Below are positions 10,601 to 19,290 of a DNA stretch of 64,000 nucleotides, piece by piece. The notes under the pieces were generated by a model. The model was not told the origin of the DNA. It worked only from the letters and a program-made list of their open reading frames with translations, and ran no database searches. The stretch is from an uncultured Flavobacteriaceae bacterium. GTDB taxonomy: Bacteria; Bacteroidota; Bacteroidia; Flavobacteriales; Flavobacteriaceae. Each line of letters begins with the position of its first letter. Positions within the stretch are counted from its first letter, which is position 1. Position numbers and translations under genes: made by a program. The stretch lies in assembly GCA_947501845.1 (NCBI GenBank), contig CANMXP010000005.1, forward strand, positions 186,001-250,000. The letters run 5' to 3'.

Positions 10601-10964
10601 TTACATTTGGAATGGTATAAGGATCTGACTCTAACTCATCTGGCGTGTCTCTGGTTTCTAAACTTATCAAACCACCTGTATCCATTGCCCAGCCTAGTCC
10701 AACCCATGAGGGTACTTGATTTACTTTAATACCCGAAGCATGGTATTTTAATTTAATAGGAATCTGTATATCGCCAGACACAACCGTATATAAGGGAATT
10801 TCTATATTAGGCAAGCCTGAAGCAAGGTTAACGGGATAGGCCCCATATGTACCTAGTTCTGAAGCTGTAGGGGCTGGTGGAAATATATCAGGTAATTTTT
10901 CCTGACCTGAAACAATATTAATAGAAAATAAGGCTAAAACTAAAAACGATAAAGGTGTTTTCAT
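7692..10964 (-). CDS. Secreted RHS/YD-repeat-like protein, first gene of the RHS locus
   Basis: This 1090-residue protein starts with a clear signal peptide (MKTPLSFLVLALFSINIVSG). Residues 25-110 carry the segment typical of RHS/SpvB-like shells in this phylum (YPVNLASGLPNIEIPLYTV, then WVGLGWAMDTGG). The middle is beta-rich with many YxY and YD patterns. The last 60 residues form a clean YD repeat (GYITNYEYDAFNRLEFVKDAEGN). It has no RHS core signature and no variable C-terminal tip, so it looks like the shell-forming partner of the downstream 1942-residue protein, 23 bases away on the same strand. Whether the two assemble together is inference. The gene heads the operon, but I see no convincing TAnnTTTG promoter before it. 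Confidence 0.8.
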   Translation of the reverse strand: MKTPLSFLVLALFSINIVSGQEKLPDIFPPAPTASELGTYGAYPVNLASGLPNIEIPLYTVVSGDIQIPIKLKYHASGIKVNQVPSWVGLGWAMDTGGLISLETRDTPDELESDPYTIPNVTALTNTIGANPYDYQVPDVLNAEKYSWVKDAYQISLPTVNGTFFLDSDNDGEVTTKFPPDQFKIYRHKTVNVHNPYLYKIIDKQGIQYEFVDYEQSQLNKPTSGGGTHIHNTPYKSAWLLNKITNTKGDVLTYSYGTQYTSFSSGESHSQKYTYSKGRNQSELFETSQMFGWISNSSTSLTFANKLQEISFPNGRVRFITTSNTQYAGGDGVNGVYLDKIIIEEGNVASGYTEMKTIHFEYSTTGDLTNYLGVDKYRFKLDRVYETYGTIDEKEVVSLEYSLEQLPHLRSFSMDYFGNYNGKSNTNLIPKRDIIVQNLGTFYQIGAADRSIDLTKMQAGMLTKIKYPTKGYTTFTYEPNSFYGKNIFLKNTTVTETLDIIGTGNGNNIPSPIEDPDIQTEVFSFNLNEATTLILTGSLTCTGCDDTNAKHAYANIRVLNNSSETLNFRGYSNDYLSTPTLSAGTITVVLEVYGSLVEAHIQASYLNKLGNLPNENVQGFGLRIKNITNFNHDDTFINQKEYLYNSPGTSNSSGKLVNTNFKYDRFTDFVYYNQGSCLPSPGSDTTTYTYTYGSSSRSGFEGNGITYEYVTELNKDELGNTNGRTDYKYTTTPNIIADDNNGSIRVNSGHERGQLLSKEVYNEQNKILTKESHLYSQNLNVSNTRADFKMYSHGSSNLLDHPGCITPPFTLGETKELLESSIPIYWYKKDQTDLTQYFYDASGTLINELLTSTNYVYNSLNQEVQKTTMTNSKGVVLETSYKYAQDLNDTPLITSNEISVPLETKILEDSQIVSHSKVQYAAFNGLHLPQKVFSKKGALVDVNNNDDRKYTFDSYENGNITQYHIENGATTSIIWGYDEAYPVAKIENATYAAVIATLTSAELTAIKDGSYNQNTMITTLDKIRAGLPNAMVTTYTYNPLVGVTSMTDPKGYITNYEYDAFNRLEFVKDAEGNILSANKYHYKNLQIPQQ

Positions 10965-11191
10965 TTGGTTTGAGATTATAATGAAATTTGGATTAAATAT
11001 TTTGTGGTAAAAGTATGGATGTTGTAGGAATAAAAAGTAGGGTTTTACCTTACTTTTTGTAAGGTTTTTAAAAAAAATATAATTTTAAGGAATAATTATT
11101 TATGTACAGGCGACCAATAACTGTGTTATAGACGTTATAAAACAGCAAATTGATTTAAAAATTTATTTTGTAATGTAGGATGTATTAATTT

Positions 11192-12607
11192 TTATAAATC
11201 AAGAACCTCCACAATATCCCCTATAAATTTCATGGCTTCTGCTTCGAGGTGCTGGTATAATGTATTAAAATTATTGAGATTGGGACGCTCCATTAATATA
11301 TGCTCAACAATTGAAAACCCTTCCAGATTGTTTGGTATATGATATTTGTTCCAATCGCTGTTTCTAAATATATCCCAATATTTTTTTTGTATTTGCCTAT
11401 TTTGTCCAGCCAGACAAATTCCAAACTGCATTTTATTATAGCTAAAGATGATGACAATTTTAAGTTTTTGGTTCTTCAATGAAATTGGGGTAAACGGAAA
11501 GTATGAAAAATTTATATTTCCTTGATAAATGCTTCCTGTTTTATAGTCAATAGGATAGGTCTTTTTTAAATACGTTCTTAATCCTTTTATGCAGGCGAGT
11601 AATTTTTTGTAGTCTTTTTGTATACGATCTTCTTCACTTTGTTTTCCGCAAGGTATTAAGTTATCATTATCTGTTCGCTCGCTTTTTTTACTAGAATGCC
11701 TGTTTTTAGTATTTGGCTTTTTAGTGGGGATACAAATATCAACTATGAATTTATGCTCAGGGTGTGTGCTATGGTCATTATGATATAACTCAAAATAATG
11801 ACCATCTTCAAATTCGTAACCATTTTCCAATACCCACACGCATGTACTATCCCAGGCTTTAGAAAAAGAGTCAGGTGCTATTTCAAAAGTACCTACAGCA
11901 TAATACCCTTCTTTAATGAGAACCTTTTTTACAGGGCTTTCAACTGGTACATCTTCATGTGCTGTAAAGCAAGTACTTAGTCTTACTTTAGATGGATCTG
12001 TCACTTTGGGGTTGTCGTGATATACGGTTACTGCTTTTAGATTTGGAACATTTAGCAAGTCTTTAGTTGTCATCCATTTTATTAACTTTTCGTAACTGTC
12101 TCCAACCTTATTAAATTCACCAATATGGGTTATTCCAATAAGCGTCATTTCAGAAAGCTTTTTTATTTCTATTTGTCCATTCATTTTAATCCAATCTAAG
12201 GCATTATCGATTTGACAAATATATTTTTCAATCGATTTTGAGTCTACACCAATCTTGCTAATTTTATTTTTAGACTTAAATGCCGTAGGGGATATGCCGT
12301 AAAAATTTTTAAATGCTCTTGAAAAAGCATTACCACTACTAAAACCATATCTAAAAGCCAGTTCGGTTATAGACGCATTGGTTCCAACTAGTAAAATAGC
12401 GGCGATTCTTTCAATTCTTTTTCTACTAATAAATTCATTGATAGGCTCACCAGTTATAAATTTAAAAAGCCTGTGAAAATGAAATGGCGAGTAGCAGGCT
12501 TTTTTAGACAATCCTTCAAGTGATAACTCTTTGGCTAAATTATTTTCGATATAGTCAATGACTATATTAATTCTTTTTATATAGGCTTTTTCCGTATTGT
12601 CATTCAT
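11192..12607 (-). CDS. AraC-family regulator fused to a GyrI-like domain and an extra C-terminal domain
   Basis: Residues about 12-115 form two AraC helix-turn-helix motifs (LSLEGLSKKACYSPFHFHRL and ITELAFRYGFSSGNAFSRAF), a DNA-binding regulator. Residues about 145-300 match the GyrI-like effector-binding fold (IGITHIGEF near its start, EGYYAVGTFEI later). Residues about 325-471 form a further domain (GSIYQGNINFSYFPFTPISL, then KYWDIFRNSDWNKYHIPN) that I recall as DUF7000-like; normally it is a separate protein. AraC-GyrI proteins sense small hydrophobic or cationic ligands, but the target genes here are unknown. The gene is single, divergent from the ThuA-like gene, with about 208 bases between them. 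Confidence 0.85.
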   Translation of the reverse strand: MNDNTEKAYIKRINIVIDYIENNLAKELSLEGLSKKACYSPFHFHRLFKFITGEPINEFISRKRIERIAAILLVGTNASITELAFRYGFSSGNAFSRAFKNFYGISPTAFKSKNKISKIGVDSKSIEKYICQIDNALDWIKMNGQIEIKKLSEMTLIGITHIGEFNKVGDSYEKLIKWMTTKDLLNVPNLKAVTVYHDNPKVTDPSKVRLSTCFTAHEDVPVESPVKKVLIKEGYYAVGTFEIAPDSFSKAWDSTCVWVLENGYEFEDGHYFELYHNDHSTHPEHKFIVDICIPTKKPNTKNRHSSKKSERTDNDNLIPCGKQSEEDRIQKDYKKLLACIKGLRTYLKKTYPIDYKTGSIYQGNINFSYFPFTPISLKNQKLKIVIIFSYNKMQFGICLAGQNRQIQKKYWDIFRNSDWNKYHIPNNLEGFSIVEHILMERPNLNNFNTLYQHLEAEAMKFIGDIVEVLDL

Positions 12608-12815
12608 TCTTAAAGTATTACTGGTCGATTAGAATGTTATAATTGAAATTGTATTTGAGGTTTAATGGAATTGATTTTCAAACATAACTAAAAACTTGGT
12701 GTTTTGTGAGAAAAAATTACGGCTTTTATTTTGTCATTCTTCTTTATTTAAATTGGGACGGTGTTTTATTTAAGAATTGTATATTTAGCTAAAATTATAT
12801 TTAATCATTATTATA

Positions 12816-13856
12816 ATGTTCAAAATTCAAAAACCTTTCCTATTATCAGTTTTAGCCCTTATGCTTTTAACTAGCCTACAAAGTTGTGGAACACCTCAAA
12901 AAGCAAAATTAAAAGCTTTGATTATTGATGGTCAAAATAATCATGGTGTATGGCCAAAAACAAGCATCATGATGAAAAGTTATTTAGAGGAAACAGGCTT
13001 GTTTGAAGTGGATATACAACGTACCAATTATATGTGGATAGGCCCTCATTTTAATAAAATAGAAGGTGTTGAGAAAATAGAAGAGTTATTGGAAATATAT
13101 CCGATTGATGAAGAAAAGAGAACCTTGGTTGATAAGCCAAAGTCAGACCCCGATTTTAGCCCTAACTTTGAAGCTTATGATCTGGTTATTTCAAATTTTG
13201 GGTGGAAAACAGCTAATTGGAATGATGCTACTAAAAAGAATTTTGAAAGTTATATGCGCAATGGTGGTGGATTTGTTCTTATTCATGCAGCTAATAATGC
13301 CTGGGGGGATTGGGATGCCTTTAATGAAATTATTGGACTAGGCGGCTGGGGCGGTAGGAATACCGAAAGTGGCCCGTATGTGTACTATGATGCGAATAAT
13401 AAATTAAATCATGATACTTCTGATGGGCCTTGTGCGAGCCACGGACCTCAGTTGGAATATCAATTAAAGACGCGTGCTCCAGAGCATCCAATAATGAAAG
13501 GGCTTCCTGACACTTGGTTACATACTAAAGATGAATTGTACGAGCGCCTACGTGGACCAGCTAAAAATATGACCGTATTGGCAACAGCATTTTCTGGAAC
13601 AGATGCAGATGTATCTAAAGCAGATAAAAATAAAGGGCGTACAGGTAGACATGAGCCGCTATTAATGGCTGTTGAGTATGGCAAGGGACGCATCTTTCAT
13701 TCGGCTTTAGGTCACATGGATTACTCTATGGAATGTGTTGGGTTTATAACAACACTACAGCGTGGTGCAGAATGGGCTGCTACTGGTAAGGTGACTCAAA
13801 GTATTCCTGAAGATTTTCCTACTGCCGATGCTATAAGTGCAAGAAAATTTAAGTAA
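12816..13856 (+). CDS. ThuA-like domain lipoprotein
   Basis: The first 24 residues are a lipoprotein signal ending in LQSC, so the mature protein is probably lipid-anchored in the envelope. The rest is one ThuA-like domain, related to class I glutamine amidotransferase folds and common in sugar-related loci of this phylum. Visible family features are LIIDGQNNHGVWPKT near the start, the FVLIHAANNAW segment, and GKGRIFHSALGHMDYSM near the end. The function of ThuA-like domains is only partly known; a link to carbohydrate metabolism is family knowledge and nothing around this gene adds to it. It is monocistronic and converges on the DUF6048 gene. Confidence 0.85.
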   Translation: MFKIQKPFLLSVLALMLLTSLQSCGTPQKAKLKALIIDGQNNHGVWPKTSIMMKSYLEETGLFEVDIQRTNYMWIGPHFNKIEGVEKIEELLEIYPIDEEKRTLVDKPKSDPDFSPNFEAYDLVISNFGWKTANWNDATKKNFESYMRNGGGFVLIHAANNAWGDWDAFNEIIGLGGWGGRNTESGPYVYYDANNKLNHDTSDGPCASHGPQLEYQLKTRAPEHPIMKGLPDTWLHTKDELYERLRGPAKNMTVLATAFSGTDADVSKADKNKGRTGRHEPLLMAVEYGKGRIFHSALGHMDYSMECVGFITTLQRGAEWAATGKVTQSIPEDFPTADAISARKFK

Positions 13857-13912
13857 TAGTTTATGTTGTCATTGTACTTGTTGGTATGCTAATACTAACC
13901 AAAGTTTAACGG

Positions 13913-14644
13913 TTATTTATCTTTCTTGAAAAGCGGAATTCGATAAGAGAGTGTATAACTATAACCTGTACCAATACCACTACTGTCAAAGGTTTTGTTG
14001 AATCCAGGGATGTAAACATTTTCAAAATTATCGGGAACGGTTTCACTGGCCAATATTTTAAGTTGTGCATTCAGCCCCAAGTATAGATTATTAAATAATT
14101 CTACTTTTATACCTAAAATAATCTCCGCCCATATAGCTGTTAAACCACTAAATTCTTGTTTTTCATTCGAAGAAAATTGTGGTGCCCAATATTGGTTTGT
14201 ACTGTAAACAGTAAAACTATTTAAATCATGACTAAACGAACTTGCCCCTATACGAAAACCAGAATAGATCATATTATCCATATTCAACCAATTTTGATAC
14301 ATATTAAAGTCAATACCGCCTTTAATGTATGAGCCTTTACTTGTAACATCTAAATACTCACTAACTGTTTTTTTTTCTTCAATACCAATTTCACCAGCAA
14401 TGTATAGGCGCTTTTTTAGTCTGTAATCTGCCGAAATTTCAAATCCGCTATATTCTTCATCTACAAATGAACGGATCAATTTACCTATATCGCCACCTAC
14501 ACGAAGTCCATATTTCAATTTTACTTTTATAGTATCATTTGAAGTGCTAGGAATACTGTCATTTTGTGCGTTTACAGATACACACAAAAAGAGTAGGCAT
14601 ACTAAGCTACTAATGAGACATTGAAAAGTGCGCTGCTGTTTCAT
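13913..14644 (-). CDS. DUF6048 family protein, secreted beta-barrel-like
   Basis: This 243-residue protein has a signal peptide ending near residue 26 (CVSVNAQ) and a body of alternating hydrophobic strands (GLRVGGDIGKLI, YIAGEIGIEEK, GSYIKGGIDFNMY), ending in a phenylalanine-rich strand close to the C-terminus. That pattern suggests a small outer-membrane barrel. It overlaps the DUF6452 gene upstream by 35 bases, which implies translational coupling. In flavobacteria this pair usually sits next to rlmD, as here, which is why I use the DUF6048 name. Its role is unknown. Confidence 0.75.
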   Translation of the reverse strand: MKQQRTFQCLISSLVCLLFLCVSVNAQNDSIPSTSNDTIKVKLKYGLRVGGDIGKLIRSFVDEEYSGFEISADYRLKKRLYIAGEIGIEEKKTVSEYLDVTSKGSYIKGGIDFNMYQNWLNMDNMIYSGFRIGASSFSHDLNSFTVYSTNQYWAPQFSSNEKQEFSGLTAIWAEIILGIKVELFNNLYLGLNAQLKILASETVPDNFENVYIPGFNKTFDSSGIGTGYSYTLSYRIPLFKKDK

Positions 14645-15155
14645 CTTCTATAGATTGGTTATCGGTTAAGGATTGTCTAGATATTATCCATTGATCTGGG
14701 TCACTTTCATCCAAGTCCAGAGTTACATTCCTAAAAATAGTTTTATAGCCACAAGCCCTAGATACATAAACCTCCTCGCGTGTATAATTTATGGTAATAA
14801 TATCTTGATTACCATCAATAAAATCATCAGAAGTATCATCAGGCGTGCCAGCGTCATTAATACTAGCTTCCTTTATAAGTATATACTGTGTTGTATTCTC
14901 ATCTGTCCTTAATGGCAGCACAAGATTATCTGTATCATTAAAATTATAATCGGGTAAAACAAATTCATTATCAACACCAATGGCTACCAAATCAAAAACA
15001 TTTTTTTTGTTATCAGAGTTTGTATCGTCTAAAAGATCAATAACTAATCTTGGTGTGGTAGGGGTACTGTCTGGACAGATATCATCACGTTCACAACTTA
15101 TTGATATGATAGCTACCAAAAGGAGTGGGATTACTAAAATTTTAAAATACTTCAT
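14610..15155 (-). CDS. DUF6452 family lipoprotein
   Basis: This 181-residue protein starts with a lipoprotein signal (LLLVAIISISC, Cys at about 21), so it is probably an envelope lipoprotein. The body is acidic with no enzymatic motif (LVIDLLDDTNSDNKKNV, then LPLRTDENTTQYIL). It overlaps the next gene (DUF6048) by 35 bases and lies 57 bases downstream of rlmD. The DUF6452 name rests on this conserved neighbourhood and length. A paired role with the barrel-like DUF6048 protein in the outer membrane is an inference from the overlap. Confidence 0.75.
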   Translation of the reverse strand: MKYFKILVIPLLLVAIISISCERDDICPDSTPTTPRLVIDLLDDTNSDNKKNVFDLVAIGVDNEFVLPDYNFNDTDNLVLPLRTDENTTQYILIKEASINDAGTPDDTSDDFIDGNQDIITINYTREEVYVSRACGYKTIFRNVTLDLDESDPDQWIISRQSLTDNQSIEDETAAHFSMSH

Positions 15156-15212
15156 TTTTATATAAATTCTTTAACAAGCACAGAACGATATTTTATTCTT
15201 ATTGATATCCAA

Positions 15213-16625
15213 TTATCGGCGTTCCAAAAGTACAACATTTTCAACATGAAACGTTTGAGGAAACATATCTACTGCTTGTGTTTTTGTTACTTTATATGTG
15301 GCATCCATTAATGCTAGGTCTCTTGCCTGAGTAGCACTATTGCAACTTACGTAAACAACCTTTTTTGGTGCTATGTTCAATATTTGTTGCACGACATCTT
15401 TGTGCATACCATCACGTGGCGGATCGGTTATAATAACATCTGGTTGCCCATGCGTTTCTATAAAATCATCATTAAAAACATGCTTCATATCACCAACATA
15501 AAACTCAACGTTATTTATATTATTTAATTGTGCATTTTCTTTGGCTGCAATTATGGCGTCTGGAACAGATTCAACACCTATAACCTTATTCGCTTCTTTA
15601 GCAACAAATTGAGCAATGGTGCCAGTGCCGGTGTATAAATCGTAAACCAGTTCGTTTCCTGTTAATTCAGCAAAATTTCTTGTTATTTTATATAGCTCAA
15701 AAGCTTGATCTGAATTTGTTTGATAAAATGATTTAGCATTAATTTTAAACTTTAAGCCTTCCATGTTTTCAAAAATGTGATCTGTTCCTTTATAACAAAC
15801 AACATCTTGATCGTATAATGTATCGTTTGCTTTACCGTTAATTACATACTGTAATGAGGTTATTTGTGGAAATGTATCAGCAATATAATCTAACAATAAT
15901 TCACGTTTTACCTTATCTTCTTTAAAAAACTGAACCAATACCATAATATCGCCTGTACTGGATGTACGAATCATCATGGTTCTTAATAAACCTGTTTGAT
16001 TTCGAGTATTGAAAAACTCTAACCCGTTTTCAATAGCAAATTGTTTAACAGCATTTCTAATAGCATTGGATGGATCTGCTTGTAAATGGCATTTTTTAAT
16101 ATCCAGAATTTTATCCCACATACCTGGAATATGAAATCCCAAGGCATTTCTATCTCCTAAATCTTCATCAGACTGAACTTCCTCTACAGTTAGCCAACGA
16201 CTATCACTAAAAGAAAATTCCATTTTATTTCTATAGAAGTATTGATTTGAAGACCCCAGAATAGGAGTTATTTCTGGAAGTTCAATATGGCCAATACGTG
16301 TTAAATTATTGGTCACTTCTTTTTGTTTATAAAACAATTGGTGCTCATAAGCCATGTTTTGCCATTTACAGCCCCCACAGGTTCCAAAATGCTCACATTC
16401 AGGCTTTGCTCTTTTATCTGATAATTTATGAAATACAGTGGCCTTACCTTCATAATAGGCCTTTCGTTTTTTAAAAGTTTGCACATCAATAATATCACCA
16501 GGCACAGCATTTGGTAGGAAAATGACTTTTCCATCTGGTGCTTTTGCTATGGTTTTACCTTTAGCACCAGCATCAATGACTTCTATTTGCTCAAAAACTT
16601 GTTTTTTTGCTTTTCTTCTAGACAT
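15213..16625 (-). CDS. rlmD: 23S rRNA (uracil-C5)-methyltransferase RlmD
   Basis: The enzyme transfers a methyl group from SAM to C5 of U1939 in 23S rRNA. I start it at 16625 (MSRRKAKKQ, 470 residues); the frame stays open 39 codons further upstream, but that stretch is Cys/Tyr-rich and unlike the family. A TRAM RNA-binding domain occupies about residues 10-65. The iron-sulfur cluster cysteines follow (CEHFGTCGGC, with the fourth in IKKCHLQ). The C-terminal half is the SAM fold (YDLYTGTGTIAQF), the DPPRDGMH motif and the catalytic cysteine in VYVSCNS. It is the first gene before DUF6452 and DUF6048 on the same strand. Confidence 0.93.
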   Translation of the reverse strand: MSRRKAKKQVFEQIEVIDAGAKGKTIAKAPDGKVIFLPNAVPGDIIDVQTFKKRKAYYEGKATVFHKLSDKRAKPECEHFGTCGGCKWQNMAYEHQLFYKQKEVTNNLTRIGHIELPEITPILGSSNQYFYRNKMEFSFSDSRWLTVEEVQSDEDLGDRNALGFHIPGMWDKILDIKKCHLQADPSNAIRNAVKQFAIENGLEFFNTRNQTGLLRTMMIRTSSTGDIMVLVQFFKEDKVKRELLLDYIADTFPQITSLQYVINGKANDTLYDQDVVCYKGTDHIFENMEGLKFKINAKSFYQTNSDQAFELYKITRNFAELTGNELVYDLYTGTGTIAQFVAKEANKVIGVESVPDAIIAAKENAQLNNINNVEFYVGDMKHVFNDDFIETHGQPDVIITDPPRDGMHKDVVQQILNIAPKKVVYVSCNSATQARDLALMDATYKVTKTQAVDMFPQTFHVENVVLLERR

Positions 16626-16808
16626 CCTGCAAAAATAATAATAGCAACAAATAAATATGGTTTTATTTCCATTAACTTTAAGAGATTTTAAAGAAAGTTT
16701 ATTTTGAATCTTTCTATTGGGACTAAGAGAGATTATGCCCATAGATAAAAAATAAAATGAACCTTTTTTATCTTTTAGAGTCTTTATAGTATAAGCTGCC
16801 TAATAAGG

Positions 16809-17348
16809 ATGGATAGTGAACAACGAAAAATTGATAAACAACTCGTTTTAGAGTATCAATCTGGTAATAAAAAAGCACTTGTGTTTTTAGTAAAACGCTG
16901 GCATAAATTATTTTGCGAAAAAGCTTTTTATGTTTTAAAAGATGCAGATGCTGCAAAAGATATTACCCAAGATTGTTGGCATATTATTATGGACAAGATC
17001 TGTAATTTGAAACAACCTGAAAGTTTTGGGAGCTGGGGAATGCGCATCGTTTACACAAAGTCTTTAGACGCTGTTAAAGCAAAAAACAGAAGACAAGATG
17101 AGTTAACGCATTATAAATACGAACAGGATCTTTTAGATGTAAAAGAAGATGATAAGGAACAGTTAAAAAATAAGCTTTTACAAACGGTAAAAAAACTCCC
17201 CGAAAACCAGCAAACCGTAATTAGGTTGTTTTATGTGGAAGATTATTCATTAAAAGAAATTAGCAATATTCTAAACATATCTGTAGGTACCACAAAGTCA
17301 AGGTTATTTCATGCCAGGGAAAAATTAAAATTAATATTGAAAAGATAA
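16809..17348 (+). CDS. ECF-type RNA polymerase sigma factor
   Basis: This 179-residue protein has only sigma regions 2 and 4, as in the ECF group. Region 2 lies at about 20-95 (KDADAAKDITQDCWHIIMDK binds core polymerase and the -10 element). Region 4 lies at about 120-175 (PENQQTVIRLFYVEDYSLKE followed by ISNILNISVGTTKSRLFHAR, the helix-turn-helix for -35 recognition). It is followed 96 bases later by a small two-helix membrane protein that may control it. The regulon cannot be seen from the sequence. Confidence 0.92.
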   Translation: MDSEQRKIDKQLVLEYQSGNKKALVFLVKRWHKLFCEKAFYVLKDADAAKDITQDCWHIIMDKICNLKQPESFGSWGMRIVYTKSLDAVKAKNRRQDELTHYKYEQDLLDVKEDDKEQLKNKLLQTVKKLPENQQTVIRLFYVEDYSLKEISNILNISVGTTKSRLFHAREKLKLILKR

Positions 17349-17444
17349 ATAATTACAGAGAAGTCAAAATAGAGTTTAAGCTATTTTATTAAGGTTTTGG
17401 ACTTAATAAAATGAACATTAGATTAACAATAAAATATATAACGG

Positions 17445-17831
17445 ATGAAAACAAATATGGAAGACATAGACAAGCTCATTAAAGAAACATTAACTGAAGA
17501 GGAAGCAAAATTTTATGAAGAATTAGATGAACAAAGCATTTTTGGGATGCTTGGAGGTTTGTTTATGGGCAAGTTTAAATGGATGATTATTTTAATAAAC
17601 ATTATAAGCATTTTTGCTTTTGTGGCATTTATATATTGCGCCATTCAATTTTTTAATACCGAAGTTACTAACGAACTTATAAAGTGGGCTGTTTTAGGCG
17701 TACTTAGTGTGATGTTGGTTAGTATGTTGAAATTATTTGTTTGGATGCAGATGGACAAAAATGCTATAATTAGAGAGATTAAGCGTTTGGAGTTACAGGT
17801 CTCATCACTCTCGGGTAGAATCTCTGAATAG
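17445..17831 (+). CDS. Small two-TM membrane protein, DUF6768-like, possible sigma-factor partner
   Basis: The 128-residue protein begins with an acidic amphipathic segment (DIDKLIKETLTEEEAKFYEE), then has two transmembrane helices (about 44-66 and 78-98) and a short basic/heptad-like tail (IREIKRLELQVSSLSG). I recall DUF6768 proteins with this layout beside ECF sigma factors. Placement directly after the sigma gene on the same strand suggests an anti-sigma or sensor role, but no known anti-sigma domain is visible, so this is only an inference. Confidence 0.7.
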   Translation: MKTNMEDIDKLIKETLTEEEAKFYEELDEQSIFGMLGGLFMGKFKWMIILINIISIFAFVAFIYCAIQFFNTEVTNELIKWAVLGVLSVMLVSMLKLFVWMQMDKNAIIREIKRLELQVSSLSGRISE

Positions 17832-17969
17832 GGTTTTATAATACAATTAATATTTATTAACTTGCGACTCTATCCAGGGATGATTTCTCTCCCACGCTGA
17901 ATTTTCGTTTCTTCGAAAGAATAAAGGTACAGTAGGAATTGCATATTTTTTTATTTAAACTTTTTTAAA

Positions 17970-19214
17970 ATGGCAATTTTAGAAGAACAAACGTCGCAAC
18001 AATTAATTGAATTAGAAAACAAGTATGGAGCTCATAACTATCACCCGTTACCCGTCGTATTAAATAAAGGGGAAGGTGTTCATGTATGGGATGTGGATGG
18101 AAAACAATATTATGATTTTCTTTCTGCATATTCTGCTGTCAATCAAGGGCATTGTCACCCCAAAATAGTTAATGCTATGGTGCAACAAGCACAAACATTA
18201 ACCTTAACTTCGAGGGCATTTTATAATGATATGCTTGGTAAATATGAGAAATTTGCTTGCGAATTTTTCGGGTTTGATAAATTATTACCAATGAATACAG
18301 GAGCTGAAGCTGTAGAAACAGCTTTGAAGCTATGTAGAAAATGGGCATATGAAGTAAAAGGGATTGACGAAAATAAAGCAGAAATTATTGTATGTGATAA
18401 CAATTTTCATGGACGTACTACCACCATCATTTCGTTCTCGAATGATCCTGTTGCACGTCAAAATTTTGGACCATTTACCAATGGATTTATTAAAATAGAA
18501 TACGATAATCTTCATGCACTAGAAGCTGCTTTACAAAGTAACCCAAATGTTGCTGGTTTTTTAGTAGAACCTATACAAGGAGAAGCAGGAGTTTATGTCC
18601 CTAGCGCGGGATACTTGGCTAAAGCAAAATCATTATGTGAGAAATACAACGTTCTTTTTATAGCAGACGAAGTACAAACAGGTATTGCTAGAACAGGAAA
18701 GCTATTAGCAGTTCATCATGAAAATGTTATCCCAGATATCTTAATTTTAGGAAAAGCCTTAAGTGGAGGGGTTTACCCAGTGTCTGCCGTACTGGCTAAT
18801 AACGCTGTTATGAATGTTATAAAACCTGGTAACCATGGAAGTACTTTTGGAGGAAATCCTATAGCAGCAGCAGTAGCTATAGCAGCACTTGAAGTAGTAA
18901 GAGATGAAGCATTGGCAGAAAATGCTGAAGTATTAGGTAATATATTTAGAAGTGAATTAAATAAATATATTGAAACCAGTCATATAGCAAGTCTGGTTAG
19001 GGGAAAAGGTTTACTTAATGCTATTCTTATAAATGATGAAGAAGATAGTGATACAGCTTGGAACATCTGTCTGGCATTAAGAGATAACGGATTGTTGGCA
19101 AAACCTACGCATGGAAATATTATACGTTTTGCGCCACCATTGGTAATGAATGAATCGCAATTACTAGATTGCGTTAATATCATTATAAAAACACTTAAAC
19201 AATTTGAGGAGTAG
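17970..19214 (+). CDS. rocD: Ornithine aminotransferase (ornithine--oxo-acid transaminase)
   Basis: A class III PLP-dependent aminotransferase of 414 residues. It moves the delta-amino group of ornithine to 2-oxoglutarate, giving glutamate semialdehyde, a step linking arginine and proline metabolism. Seen in the sequence: [16 protein letters not shown] near the start, typical of this subfamily; [18 protein letters not shown] for cofactor phosphate contacts; the [15 protein letters not shown] motif with the Asp that contacts PLP; and the Schiff-base lysine K262 in [14 protein letters not shown]. Length and motifs are normal for RocD. It is monocistronic and ends at a strong terminator. Confidence 0.93.
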   Translation: MAILEEQTSQQLIELENKYGAHNYHPLPVVLNKGEGVHVWDVDGKQYYDFLSAYSAVNQGHCHPKIVNAMVQQAQTLTLTSRAFYNDMLGKYEKFACEFFGFDKLLPMNTGAEAVETALKLCRKWAYEVKGIDENKAEIIVCDNNFHGRTTTIISFSNDPVARQNFGPFTNGFIKIEYDNLHALEAALQSNPNVAGFLVEPIQGEAGVYVPSAGYLAKAKSLCEKYNVLFIADEVQTGIARTGKLLAVHHENVIPDILILGKALSGGVYPVSAVLANNAVMNVIKPGNHGSTFGGNPIAAAVAIAALEVVRDEALAENAEVLGNIFRSELNKYIETSHIASLVRGKGLLNAILINDEEDSDTAWNICLALRDNGLLAKPTHGNIIRFAPPLVMNESQLLDCVNIIIKTLKQFEE

Positions 19215-19246
19215 ATATATTTAATTTAGAAGTGTATTTAATCAAT

Positions 19247-19274
19247 AAAAAAAGCGCCATTTGGCGCTTTTTTT
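19247..19274. terminator. Bidirectional terminator after rocD
   Basis: AGCGCCA (19253-19259) pairs with TGGCGCT (19262-19268), flanked by an A-run and a T-run. It serves rocD on the plus strand and the CCC-motif operon on the minus strand. Confidence 0.9.
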
Positions 19275-19290
19275 ATTTTTGTAATTAATG

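Noticed and set aside
13857-13912. Weak inverted repeat TTGGTAT...ATACTAACCAA between converging genes
   Set aside because: The stem is interrupted and has no T-run, so I do not call a terminator.
16626-16742. 39-residue N-terminal extension of RlmD
   Set aside because: The stretch is Cys/Tyr-rich, unlike the family, and the ATG at 16625 gives the standard protein.
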